DNA from: Onchocerca volvulus
Taxonomy: Eukaryota > Nematoda > Chromadorea > Rhabditida > Onchocercidae
NCBI GenBank assembly: GCA_000499405.2
Contig: HG738140.1
Coordinates: forward strand, 11,001,560 to 11,065,559
DNA: 64,000 bases
Reading direction: 5' to 3'
The translations under genes and the position numbers were made by a program. The notes under the pieces are model-generated. The model saw only the letters and a list, made by a program, of their open reading frames with translations, did no database searches and was not told the origin of the DNA. How positions within the stretch are numbered: position 1 is the stretch's first letter; each line of letters starts with the position of its first letter. Below are positions 1 through 12,655 of the stretch, one piece after another.

Positions 1-908
1 TAAAAATAGAAATTCAAAAATAAGAAATAAATATGCCAAACTCGCGATAATACCGCATATTCCGCCGAATTAAACCATTACCGAAATTTTTTTCAAAAAC
101 TGTGTTGTAATTTTCGAAAAAGTACAGCTATACTTTTTTTTTTTTTTTTTTTTAAGTTATTTTAAGCTTAACGTCCAAAAATCCTCTACATAGTATCCAC
201 AATGATTGAATTCCATGGATCAAATTATTGCAGGAGGACTTCAGTTTAGGAATAATACAAAGACAAGAGAGTTTTTTTTTTCTACTGATTAACACATGGA
301 TTATTTGTGGATTTAACAAAAAGGATCATTTTGCATTGATCTTTTGAGATTTTTTCCAATCAATCACATTTTTTTCCTTTTCTTGCCCTAGAAGGATTTT
401 CTGTTCTGAGATATCAATTGAAGAAACTAATTTAAGTGAGCTGCTGGGATTCTCATAAAATTTTCTCACTCTCAGTGTGACATTATTTTACTATTTTTTA
501 TGCATGCTATGTATATTTTTCAGTCTAAAAGAATAATATTGCACCAGTTATGTGATATAAACGCATGAATGTTCGAGACATTCTGGTATTTAAGGACAAG
601 AACTTCATTCAAATAGCCCATCACTACGGTTTGGTCTATTAGATAAAAAAATGGCATAATTTTAACAAATTTAGAAAAAGCCATTGAATAACTAAACAAT
701 CAATTCTTGACAGATATCTGAGAATGTAATACAAAACTAAAAAGATAAATTTTATTGAATAAAATGGGTTAAAAATGACATCTATCAAGAATTGACTGTT
801 TAGTGATTTTATAATGAGAACAATCGAACTACCTATATTTAAGAAATTATCAAGGAGATTCTTGAATTATTAGTCGGTAAAATATGTAAAAGTACTTTAC
901 AACATCGA

Positions 909-2235
909 CTACATGCCTCTAGACAATGGATGATCACCCCAGTATTCCGGATCTGGTGCATCATCCGGTGGAATCCCAAGTTCTTCATCCGAAAATTCTT
1001 CTGGAGCAGGAATATAATATTCACCCTATAACAGGTATGCCATCAATTTTGAATAAGGTTTAACTTAAATGAAAGTTAAACTGAAGGTATTTTAAAACTG
1101 TTTTCAGAAGTCAGATATTCCAAATCTTTCAAATTTGATTATTCAATCTCATTACTACCATTGATCGTTTAAATAAATTAAATATAAAGGATTCGCCATA
1201 CTTTTTTGACGTTTTATTGAAAGGTACCTAAAAAGACTAATTCCAACTCTAAACATAAAGAGACAACGAAATAAAGTAGACCCAACTTTAAATATAAGGA
1301 GACAATGAAATAAAGTAGAAATGATATGAACTTGCTTTGCACTGATCACCCCCTGAATCAATTTATCCAGGAAATATTATTTAGGAGTATCAGTATGATT
1401 CCAAAAAAAGAACAATATAAGTTGATGAGAGATCTATAAAAAAAAAAAAAAAAAAAAAAAAAAGAAAAAATAAAACTAACGATCAGTTCGCCGTAATTAT
1501 AATACAAATGATATACAAACCAGCCCCATAGCAGGGCGCTCGTTAAAGTGATCATCAAATTTTCCAGTCGCATGGTATTTTGAGGTGGTGCTTCTCGATA
1601 ATAATACCTACAATTAAGCTAATAAATAAACTGCTGATAATTAATATACAACATTAAGATATTATGAGGATAGTAAGAATTGGTCATTTATGCAACAGAT
1701 ATTAAAAAATAATGCAAACAACAAACATAACTTACCAATTTTTTTTTCAGATAATTTTCTAATTAAATAATAAAAATTGATGGCTCTGCAACTCTAATAA
1801 TTCCGGTAAAAAAAACAATACTCATGTCAAAATCAAGAAATCACAAAAAGAAAGAGTTTGGAAAAAATTTTTTACTAAATTCCATGTGATTTCCGTACAT
1901 TTGTATTGGTGGATCATCGGGCTCACCAAGATATGGTTCATCTGTCGTATTTGTGATCGGATCATCGGCTGCTCCACTTTTCGGACCAACGGCTACTTCT
2001 GGGCCTGCTGCATCCTGAGAGACGTACATTCTTCAGAATCAATAGCAGAGAATTATTTCGTATAAAAATTCGAATATCAGTTGAATTTTATAAAAGCACT
2101 AACCTTTCCCGACAACCATTTTGTTCTAAATGTGCCATTAGTGGGCAGAGTGGAAGGTTTATGAAACAAAGGTGCAAGTCTCGTTATCGGTTGCAAAATT
2201 CTCGAACATCGAGCGGCACGTACTAACAACATCAT
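909..2235 (-). CDS. NDUFB2: NADH:ubiquinone oxidoreductase subunit B2 (NDUFB2/AGGG)
   Basis: Accessory subunit of mitochondrial complex I, in the membrane arm. Four exons: 2235-2104, 2014-1899, 1607-1481 and 1025-909, all GT/AG with matching phases, giving 163 residues. The first exon starts MMLLVRAARCSRILQ, an Arg-rich, acid-free stretch typical of a mitochondrial presequence. Exon 3 holds the single membrane segment (SALLWGWFVYHLYYNYGEL), and exon 4 carries the family signature DEELGIPPDD, which I recognise from animal NDUFB2. The protein is longer than the human one (about 105 residues) because of an acidic linker after the presequence and a C-terminal extension after the signature (ends WGDHPLSRGM). 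The start is the first of two adjacent ATGs. Identification rests on the DEELGIPPDD motif plus the preceding Trp/Tyr-rich helix. Confidence 0.9.
1243..1319. repeat. two-copy tandem repeat, about 38 bp unit
   Basis: Two imperfect copies lie in the last intron of NDUFB2. The shared core runs from CCAACT to GAAATAAAGTAG, with a handful of substitutions between copies. No function is apparent. Confidence 0.7.
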
Positions 2236-5200
2236 TGCATGGCAAACACTGAGAACTGAAATGGGATGTAATTGTACCAGGTCGATCCCATATTATTCTT
2301 ATTAGGAAGAACGCATTACCGAGCACCTAACCCGTCATATTTGAGGAAGGAATAAAGACAGCAACTTCAACAAAAAAGCATCAAAAAACTCAACTTCTGA
2401 AAGATTTCTGATAACCTTTTCCGTGATATTCCGCAAATCTTATCAATCTCTCCAGTTTCTTTATGAACCATACTATTCTCCTACCCTTAACTATTCTACT
2501 GCGAAAATTAATCATTTCTTGACTCACTGAGCTCCCTGTATCATCTGATTTTATCAACGTAACCACTGCAACCTCTCACTTCGCCACACTATCTCATCTT
2601 TCCAGAATCTCCATGCTACATGCAATATGCAACTATCTCATCTGCAACATATTCTTTGGTTCAAAAATTGTTGAAATGTATTTCTCGATGAAGTCAGCAT
2701 GTGTTTCGTCCCTAGGCTTGTCATTGGAATCAGCGAGAAATGAGACAAGCGGACAAGCTTGTCCACTAGCTGCTGCTGCTATCATCGTAATGCATGTTTT
2801 GTCAATTGCAGCAATTATACGTGAATGATAAAATTGAGCTGAATTAATTAAGGATGAGCTGTTCAAGTTTCGTTTAATGGTTGGGAGAGTGAGCCATAAG
2901 GCTAATAGCCAAGGATGAGTATATTTCTGTGCATTGAATTAAATCGACTGAGAACGAATTTGACAAAGAAAGTGGAGTCATAGAAGAGTGGAACTTATAG
3001 AGTCACATGTAAACGAACTAATTAGTTCAATTCAGGTTAGTAAAGAATTCACAAAATTTTGATTGATTCCTTTGAGATTTCCATTCAGCTACATGTCAGT
3101 TAACAATGCATTTGTTTATGTGAAAGTATTTCAAATTAATTCGAGTTAATCTCTTAAATGATGCTTCCTAAATGGAATAAATTTGAAATTTAATGATAGT
3201 GGAATAGTCTTTTAAAATAAAATTGAGAAAAAGCTAATTCATCAAATCATGTTTACTCCATGATGGATTCAATCGATCTTTTTGCCATGAGATTATTGTT
3301 GATGATAAGTTGCAGAAGTATTAGCTGATAATATCTCAAGGACTAATTAATCTTGCCTTCTAGCACCATTACCAAGGAATAAGGAATTATCCCAGAATAA
3401 ATGTTGAAGTATTTTATTTAATGAGTGGAAGGAACTGTTTCTTTCCACTCATTAAATGAAATGTTTTGGCGTTTCTTATCAATTACGGAACAATTCTTTT
3501 CTGTTAAACAAATACACTGTCTGTTAAAAAAGCATACTTGAAACTTTGACAATGATATTTCTAAAAATATCACTCATAGAAAGCTCGATAAAGATTAAGA
3601 AGTTCCTTCAAAACGATGAAAGAAATTCGAGATTTTTGTTTAAAGATTTCCATCCTTTCTTTCATTTGGTTATTCTTCGTTTTAATATTTATTACTGCTG
3701 ATAATATCATTTTATTTATCACAAATACATACAGCATGGCAATGTGTAATAATATGAGTAACTCTGGGAAATTTTATGCTTTCCGAGCTATGGCACTCAT
3801 TACAGTACTACAATTGCTAAATTTCATATCTGACTTGTGGTCACTCTTTCTTCATTTCTGCTAGGAGATTGCTACTCGAAGATCACAGAAGGCTTATTTC
3901 ACAGCTAATTGAACTAAATATTTTCTATTTGACTCCATTTCTCATTAGAAACGAAAAATAAGACTTTGATAGCAATGCAGAGCAATATATGTTTTCTTTC
4001 ATACCTGATGAGGTCAATACATAATTTATTAGAATTAACTTAGAAAGTAATGTCCAACTTATAAAGCGATATGATCGGTATAACCTGAAGTGTATGTGTG
4101 TTTAAAACATGATAGATGCCCGAAACTAATGACACTTTTCATCGAGCTCACGTCATTATCGGCGCCGTGGATCTTCTTGATGACGTCGCTGCTCTTCGCC
4201 GGACATTGCGATGAATACATGGAGCATACCATTTTCTCTTTTTTTCGTCTCTTTCTGTTGTTGTTATGCTTCAAGAGATCGAGACAGTTTTTTTGTTTTC
4301 TTAAGAATTTCTGTCAATGTTTAAAGAATTTCCAAATTAAAGGATCAAATAATCTTTTTCAACTTTTCTTCAAAATGAATCAAATATATATAATTCTTTT
4401 GAGTTTACGTTTTCGATTTTCAATCTCATCATTTATCTCTTCATCCATTAAGCTTTTGTCATGCGTTTACTTGTCTTTTAATTACTTAAAAATTCATTAA
4501 TCTTGATCTAATAAATATAAAACTTTAGACACTTAAAAGCTTCCGTTTCTCTTTCAAATTTTTTCTCATGTTACATATGCAAATGTTTCTTAAAATTTTC
4601 ATTTTTATAAATTTTTTGTCAATAAATTTATCAATTTTCTCCGCTCGGTTTCTACAAATTGCAGTGTTTTTGTGCTTTTGAAGACTTGATAGGATATGGT
4701 CTCCAAATCCTGAAATTGTTTATTGGATATCTTCAGCCAGTCCGGTGGATTGCAGATAAATGAAATAGTTAGCACTTATGGAATAATCCAAAAATCGCAA
4801 ACCCAGTTTCATCAGCAAAAAGAAACTAATAATTGTGATAATTAGCTATTAAAAAAAACTTCCAGATCAAAAATTAAATTTCACTTTATAATCTAATACT
4901 AGTCAAAAAATATCGGGAACAATTGTTCTATTTAAGATAATTCTGGTTCGAAGATTATTCTCGAATTACGATAAAATTCGATAGAAATTAATTTTTTATC
5001 ACATTTATATTACATTTAATTAAAAATTTTCTATTTAATAACAATTTTGAAAATTCTTTTTCAAAAAATCTTGTAAATTTATTCTATTTTTCTTGGAAAA
5101 TTGTCTCTGGAAAATTTGCCATTGGAAGCAGTTAACCAGAAATTTAAAATTAAATTGCATTGATTTATAATCATTAAATTATAATTACAGTAACGACGAG

Positions 5201-5687
5201 AAATTCATTCCTTGCGATACTTGAAACATTCCAGGAGATTCTGGAACAGAATTTCTGAAAAAGAAGTACAAGGAAATCCTTGGAAATAAAATCTTTGAAA
5301 TAATTCTACGAGCCTTGGAAATAATTCTGAATGTTTTCCAGTAACCGATTTAGTTGCATTGAATTACAAATAATTCCGTTGCTTTATTCCAAGTTTTCCA
5401 CTTAAAAGTACTTAGTCAAATAATCTTCGAAATGTTCGAAAAATCTTTAAAATTTTATATTATTGGTTTGCAATTATTTTTGTGCTATATCTATTAGCAT
5501 CGCTTTCTGATTCTTCACTTCTTGAAGCAATCCTTTCTCTTGATCACTTGCTTTTTCTGACTTCAGTGTTCTTTTTGACCCTTTCTTCAAAGAATCAGGT
5601 AAATATACGGATGTGATGACGTACATTACTTAAAAAAGCGTGCGTTGCAGAAAAGACGTTTCAATTTCAGAATATACGTCCCCAACA
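2236..5687. other. intergenic region, no confident gene
   Basis: This separates NDUFB2 (-) from the Ly6-like gene (+). It holds a 15-bp hairpin near 3.4 kb, a 14-bp palindrome GGACAAGCTTGTCC at 2750-2763, and a GC-richer patch at about 4110-4226 that is open on both strands. The plus-strand open frame at 3616-3864 is hydrophobic and AT-driven, and I do not call it a gene. Confidence 0.6.
3416..3457. repeat. perfect 15-bp inverted repeat (hairpin)
   Basis: The left arm ATTTAATGAGTGGAA (3416-3430) and right arm TTCCACTCATTAAAT (3443-3457) are exact reverse complements around a 12-base loop. It lies in intergenic DNA with no coding neighbour within 1 kb. Confidence 0.85.
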
Positions 5688-7543
5688 ATGAATACAATAA
5701 TATTGGCATTGACTTCAATATGGCTATTATCATCATTTTCAACAATCGCTTTTGCTTCCATTACTTGCATGTCGTGTGCTACAAAGCACGCTGTTACTGT
5801 AAATTTTAATTTTCTTTTTTTTCAAATTTATTTTCTGTTTTCTTGAAAACAAATGTAAACTTCAATTTGCTTCCCGGAAATTAAACAATAATTCAAATAT
5901 GGTGCAATATCTAATGCATTATTAGTATTAAAACATTACAGCATTGGAATAAATTCATGAATTATCGAGTAATAAATTCTCGTACTGGCACACTGATGGA
6001 TGATCATTCTTGCGAGAATCCACAAAATTTAACTTGCAATGGTCTATGCTATATTTTTCAAATTAGTGGGATCAGTAAGTTGGATGGAACAAAGCAGATT
6101 TTTGGTAAATCATTTCTTCTCATACTTATCATGGTTGATGTCTGTACTGTGAACCCAATTTGTCTTTCAATGCGTTCTTCCACTGAATATTTTGTAGCAG
6201 TGAAGAACTTAGATGAAACAGTCCATTTCAAAATGGGAAAATGCAAATGCCTGAAAACTTGATGGAAGATGTTCCTTTCTTCTTAATCAGTTCTTCGTAA
6301 TATAAATGGAACAGTTTTACATCTGACAACGTGGATTCATTGCTCATTGCTTTGCCGTTTGCTAGCTAAATATTTTCCTTATTTATTCAATTCCTCATCC
6401 AAGTCGAATATAGCCTGTATAGATATGAAATTTAAATTTATATTGCTGAAAATTTATGAAATTAAATAATTTACTAGGAAGCATTTGCTCTTTATATTAA
6501 AGTCAATTTATAAGCTCATGTAAGATTGAATACTTTGGAAATCTTTCTGATTTGCAGCAATGGCACAAGGTTGTTCAGTTGGACTTTTCGATGGTGAGGC
6601 ACGATGTTTCGATCGGCCTATCATTTGGCGCGGTCGAGGTGGTAACTTTAATTTGGATGGTCACTACTGTTTATGCGATGGTGATCTGTGCAATCGGAAT
6701 TCGGAAATATCGAACCAGCATCCAACGAAATTTTATGCAGAAAGACAAAAAACTGGTAGCTAGTTTTATATTTGATGAATTATTTTGATTATATTCATCA
6801 ATTTACATACTTCCCTTAGATCCAATTTTTCAAGCAGAAAATTGTTCAGAATTTTTGATGAAGTAGCGGCAAAATGACTATTCATTCCAAATTTCAAAAT
6901 GGCTTTTCATGTAGATTTCAATTTCCAATATTTTGTAAAAATTTTACTTAATTTTTTATCTGACAGGTTTAAACGATTTTTTAAAAATATTTTTCTGACC
7001 TCCCATTTTATCAGATAAGTGAACTTAAGGGCAAATAGTTTAAATGATCCGATAGATTCATATTTCATTATTCTCTAATAAAGTGGTGCTTGATCGGTTA
7101 GCAACAAATATTCTCTTAACTTTTGAAACATGTCTTTTTGTCTTATCTAATCATAAAACAAGACTTTTTTTTGATAAATTAGTATTCTATTTAGCTTGCT
7201 TTAATTTAATGATAGCTGAAAATAATTGGGTGTTGTATTGACCAAACTTCTGAGTTTGTCTTACGACTTCTACAGCGACAATTCATATTTATATTTTCTA
7301 TTTTTATGCGAGGCATTCAATCTAAAATAAAAACATATCATCCTCTAATTATCAGTATCGTCATCATGTGAACAACGGAAATTACAGTAGCACCGAAAAA
7401 AAAAACTTTTAAAAGTTAGGATTACTTCAAAATGGTGGTTTCAATTAACATTCGTTTCAGGATCGTTAAGCAAAAGAAGTTCGATAAGTATCATAGCATT
7501 GACGATAATTTATTTGAATGCAGCAGTGAATGAGTTGATTTAA
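5688..7543 (+). CDS. secreted UPAR/Ly6-type protein with probable GPI anchor
   Basis: Four exons: 5688-5798, 5942-6074, 6558-6755 and 7461-7543, phases consistent, giving 174 residues. Residues 1-24 are a signal peptide (MNTIILALTSIWLLSSFSTI onward). The mature part begins with a CMSC pair and ends its Cys-rich module with GHYCLCDGDLCNRN, the CxCx4CN pattern closing UPAR/Ly6 three-finger domains. The last exon adds a Ser/Lys-rich linker and a hydrophobic tail (ISIIALTIIYLNAAV), a plausible GPI-attachment signal. Reading through the exon 3 donor instead would stop at 6761-6763 and give a form without the tail, so a soluble isoform is possible. It probably acts at the outer cell surface. No specific orthologue is recognised, and the function is unknown. 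Confidence 0.75.
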
Positions 7544-10500
7544 TAACGCTTATCATATCGCTGTCAGAGTTCAAATTTTATAATTGCTCAAAATCTTTTA
7601 TAGCGTTCTGCGATTGTTTATATTAGTTTTCATACAATCAACATTTTCATAACCGATTTTTTTTTTTAAAATTTTTACCGATTCCATCAAAATAGACCTT
7701 AAAAGTTTATTGATATGGAAATGAATAAAGACAGGAAAGTGAAAAATTTGAAACAAGTAAACAGAAGAGAAGTAAATAGGAGAGAATCAATGATTTCATT
7801 AAAGATGGACGTTTGATTCATTTTGCTTGTTTAATACATGAGACCTATGTGAGATGAGAGAGATTAAAATCAGATGCTAATAAATTTAGAATCATTGCTA
7901 AACTGAAGTTTGCTTAGAGCAATATATATGTCCTTCAGGATGAGCACTTCGAATTCATTAATCTCTTATGTTATTGGTTTTATGAACCTTTATGTTGTTG
8001 GTTTTATGAACCTTAATGATGTTTGAAAATTATATCGCTTATATTGCTTACACAGTTATGAATTATTTCTTATACAAGAATAAATCAGGGAATTTTCAAA
8101 TCAAAAACTATAATTCGACAAAAAAAATTCGAAAATTTCGAAATGCCACAAAGGAAATGTAAAACAAATGTAAAACACACCTCCTTTGCACTTTTATCGA
8201 TTCCTGGCTTATGGATTTAAAGTTTGATGAAAAAAAAAAAAACCTGTCAAGTCGATCTTTGAAACTAAAATTTATAAATTCTTACTTTTTACCTTCACTT
8301 TATCATTTCAAACTTGTGTTTACTTTTTCCTACCACAATTTAGAATTTAAATTTTCTTGATGAACTACTTCTTAGGATGCAATAACAATAGAAATGCACT
8401 GTTTTCCTTGTAATTTGCAGAATATTTCCTTTTTTCGAAAACTTTAATTTCACTTAAAATCCCACCATGATAGAGAAAAATAAAAGTTACGCTCATTTCC
8501 ATTGAAAACATTGCTGTGTTAGTTATGTTACCTCGTCAACGACGTGAAAAATGAACTTAATGAAATGAGGTTTTAGTGAAGAGGAGGAGAATAAGGAGAT
8601 CAGAGAATTAGTAATTAAAGAAAAGAATGTTATCAAAGATTAGAAAATTTTACCAAATATTCTGTGCGAATATTTGATAAAATTAAAAAAGGAACAATTT
8701 AAGCTTTAAACTCATAACTTATCTATTTCAGAAAAAGCAAAAGCAGTAAATCGAAATAGAATTTTTTGATAAGCGATAAGTAGTGCGAATTATTTTAATA
8801 ATATCTTTTCTGCCACTATCTTGTGAGAATTAAAAAAGGATAATTGATAAGAAATGGAATACGAAGTGTTACTCAAATATACCGTAATATTATGCTAACT
8901 TTAAATAGTGCAAACATTTAACAGAAGAAAAGTAAATAGCAGAAAGGAAAGAGATTTGGAAAGATTTCAAAGTTACTGAGCAGTTGCTTGTGGAGAGGCA
9001 CTGAATCACAATATTTTGATGGCTATTGACTATCGATTTATGGAAATATTGATCAATTTATTAACTATGAAATGAGAAGAAGAATTTGCGTCACATTTCT
9101 ATCATTCTTTTTGTCGATCACACAAAACTTCTGATAGTACTTCAGATATGGATATAACAGAGCATTGGCAAGAATAATTCGTTTAAGATTTTAGAGGCTG
9201 AATTGCAAATACTCAAATAAGATTACATGCAAATTCAGTCGTTATTGCTTGCTTCATCACAACAATCTCCGAATGATTAAACTACTCAAGTAAGAGTAGA
9301 GAAATTGAAATGAAAAATGAAGTCTCACAGTATCAGTTGCATATTAAACGATCATATTTTTCGTTGAAATCTTCAGTAGAACTAAAAGAAGTGAAAGTTT
9401 TCAGTAGACATGCATATTTAAAAGTATAAGCCACAATTTGGTTTAAAACAATTTGAAAGAAAACATTTTTATTGACAAATTCTTTGCTTAATTATAATGA
9501 AAGAATCATCACATTTCCTTGCAATCATAATCTTCTAAATTTCCAATCTCTCAGCCATCATTAATGACCGCAAAACTTAATATTTATAAGAGGAAGGAAA
9601 GGGAAAGTTGATCAGATCGAAGAAAAGACATAGGACATGAAATATCAGCGCAAATCTTTTGCAAACTAATTTCCGTCAAAGCAATTAAGTGAAATATTGT
9701 GGTGATTTCAAGATGACAATACCGTTCATATGGGAACAATAGATGACAGTCAAGATATTGAGAGAAAAAGACCGATTGTTTCCAACTGATAGATTTTTCC
9801 GCTGACCTTAACGACATTCTTGGAATCGTAGATGGTCATGTTGATCTTAATTACTTCAACATTTCATGTTTTATTCACGCAAATCTTTCTTTAGTAAATG
9901 TTTATTTGCTTGATTTCTATCGAAATCAAACATAATTGCAAATATGTTTGAAAATATACTCGCTGTAAAGAATGTCTTTAAAAATGTATTTATTTTTAAT
10001 ATATTAATATTAGCAAAATGAAATTAATGAATTTTTGTGGTAAAAGTACTTTACTAAACTGTAGACTAGAAATATGTGCTTCCATAAAATTGAAGAACTT
10101 TTAAAACTAAGCAATTGACATTATTTGAGAGCAACACCTGACAAGTGTAGAAAAAGAAATACTTTTTAAAGAAAACTTCTTGTTGATATGAATAGATCGC
10201 AATGCAATCAGTTTTTTTCCTTATTTTTGAAAATGTAAAATTTTGTTTCAGTTATAATTAAACGTTGTATTGAGAAATTCCGAATTACCGCAGTAAGTTT
10301 GAGTAAACTAGAATTTTTGATGTTGTAGAATCTTCACACTGTAAAAGTAAGTATGATCGTGTATTGTTCATTGGAAAAAAATCATGTTTTGATTTCGAAA
10401 GTAAAATATTTAAAATTTGCTAGTCAGTTACTCTTTTCAGGGTACTACAAAACACGTTTTCACTTCTTTTTGTTCTTTGCTTTTCTGAATAAATGTCACC

Positions 10501-12655
10501 GTTGCTATGATAAATAATCATATTAAAGGTACTATAGCTAAGATCATAATTTCAACATCACATTACTGTCACATTCACAAACATTTTTTTTTCGCTAATT
10601 ACTTCCGAAAATTGGAGAAATATGTCTATTTACATCATCCTCAACATCATTGTTGTTCTCGATACCATACACCTTTTAAATTTTTTTTTTTCATTCTTTG
10701 AATATTTTTTATACAATTTTTTTTTTAAATATATTTTTTGTGCGAATTTTTTTTTTTTTTTGAATTTTGTTGTTCTCATTAAATTGATGACATTGCGAAT
10801 TCATTAGGAGAAACAATAATTTTTTGTGATGTTTTGTATTGTTGTTGTTATTTAACAGTTGGACTGAGTGTGGAACGGTTTTTTGCTTTTTCATTACCAT
10901 CCCATTGTATACACACCTTGACATCATTTCTTCCTTAAAAGTCGTGGAAAAGAAGGTTGCTGTTTATTTAAGATTTAACGAAATTGTTTTAGCACAGAAT
11001 GTCTATGCTTTTCTTTCCGTTCTTTCTGTAATTCTCATTTAACTTTCGAGTAATTCTGATTTCAAAAATTTTTGGCGGATCATCACTGAAGGCATGCTTG
11101 CTCCAATCAGAGATTGCAATAACTTGGAACAAAGGGAAAGAATTTCATGGACATTCCTATAGCACTTCTTGGCATCTTCAACTTTCGTGTCTTCTACAGT
11201 ACCGTATCTTCCACATTTACAGTAATCTAAAAAGCGATAAATTTAATTTGACATTTCAGTGCTCTCTTTTTCTATTTCTTAGTGATGAGTGGAGCACTGA
11301 GTTAGAAAACTGAGTAGTAAGAAATGTTGCTAAAAGTTGCTAAAATCAAGACATTTCTCCAGGTGATATGTCACTTCCGTCAGTTTTTTTTAAACAAAAA
11401 ATCAGATCTGATGACATGTTCGAATGACAGTTTCCATCTCGAAATTTCATTTATTCAACAATCTCAAGTTATCCTAAATCCATGAAGCACAAATAATTTA
11501 GGCAGGAAAATTAATGAAAGGATCATATTATCAAATTAGCATGATATAGTAATGTCAAAGGTCACATGTTTAAAGACTGCACGCATCTGGAAAATCATAT
11601 GCGATGAATCATTCGTCACAATTTTGAGTACAAAGGTTATAACGATTTTTGGTTAATGTTTTTCTCGTGGCTCAGAATTTCAATTGTTTTGAAATTCATT
11701 TGTTCATTTTGGTCATGCAATCTTCAAAAACTTTTTCTTTTTCAATTTAAAAAAAAAGAAGAAAACGAATACTTACCAATTAAAAAAAGATAATTTTTTA
11801 TTTTAAATTATGCTATGAATTTTAATTGTAACACTGTTATATTATGCTAATATGATATTATAATCCTCTCATTAATTTCTCTGCTTAAATTATTAGTGCT
11901 GCATGGACTGTGGATAGTTTAGACCTGTTGAATAAATGAAATTTAGCAAAATAGAGACAGAAACTGCCATTCGAAACAAAATTATGAGAATTTTCAAGTT
12001 GGAAAATAGTTCGTAAAGAAATGTAAACATGGACATGAAAATACGCTTAATTTATTGACTACAGAAATTTGTAAAAAAAGGCAAAGCGTAGTTTTCATGG
12101 TTGAAATCTGTCACCAAAATGACTTACCGAAGCTTGACAAGGACAGAAGATATGATATCTTTCTGGTTACAGATAAGGTATCAATATCAGATATAGGAAA
12201 TCGATTGCCAAGCAATATAGAATCAGCATTAAAGCCTGGCTATGGATTAATGTATGCAGAAATAATATACTTGCCTAGCGATCATAATTCTGAGTACAAA
12301 AGTGGTCATATCCTGAACGTTTTGCATGTCCGGAGTCAAGCTTCGCTCTTGAAGAACTAGACCAGAATTCTTTTCCATCTATTGATCTTTCGCATTTTTG
12401 TAGGAAATGTTAAAATTTAAGGCATGCTTATCTATTTGTTTAAAGCATACTTGAATTTCAAGCAAATATAGGTAGTAAAATAAGGAATATCGAAAGACCT
12501 AAATAATTTGCTTTTATAAATGTTTGATAATTTCGCTATAAATGCTGACAAAAAGTCAAAATTTAAATGTTTGATTCGTCAGCCAAATTGGAATTCAATC
12601 AAACAATAATTGCAACCAACAATTTTTAGTTGGAATTCATTTCTGGAGATAAACA
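7544..12655. other. long AT-rich intergenic region
   Basis: About 5 kb with many poly-A/T runs (for example 10675-10765) and no spliceable gene that I can support. A short direct repeat, TTGGTTTTATGAACCTT, occurs twice around 7973-8012. One coding-like open frame without an ATG start lies at 12055-12360 and is listed separately. Confidence 0.55.
12055..12360 (+). other. coding-like open frame, unidentified (possible exon or gene fragment)
   Basis: About 100 codons are open up to a TAG at 12358-12360. The frame begins at a TTG, and the first in-frame ATG is at about 12097. The translation has balanced, protein-like composition (for example LPKLDKDRRYDIFLVTDKV) unlike the Phe/Leu/Lys-rich chance frames nearby. 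It starts about 300 bases before the secreted Cys-rich gene on the same strand. I see no signal peptide, no clear acceptor and no recognised domain. It may be a terminal exon of an undetected gene or a decayed fragment. Confidence 0.3.

Noticed and set aside
3616..3864. 82-codon plus-strand ORF with hydrophobic stretch
   Set aside because: Phe/Ile/Leu-rich translation expected from AT-rich DNA; no splice partners and no domain.
4090..4500. 136-codon plus-strand ORF
   Set aside because: Its better-looking half is the antisense of the GC-rich minus frame, and the rest is poly-Phe/Leu from T-rich DNA.
9584..9817. 77-codon minus ORF
   Set aside because: No flanking splice sites that extend it and no recognisable domain.
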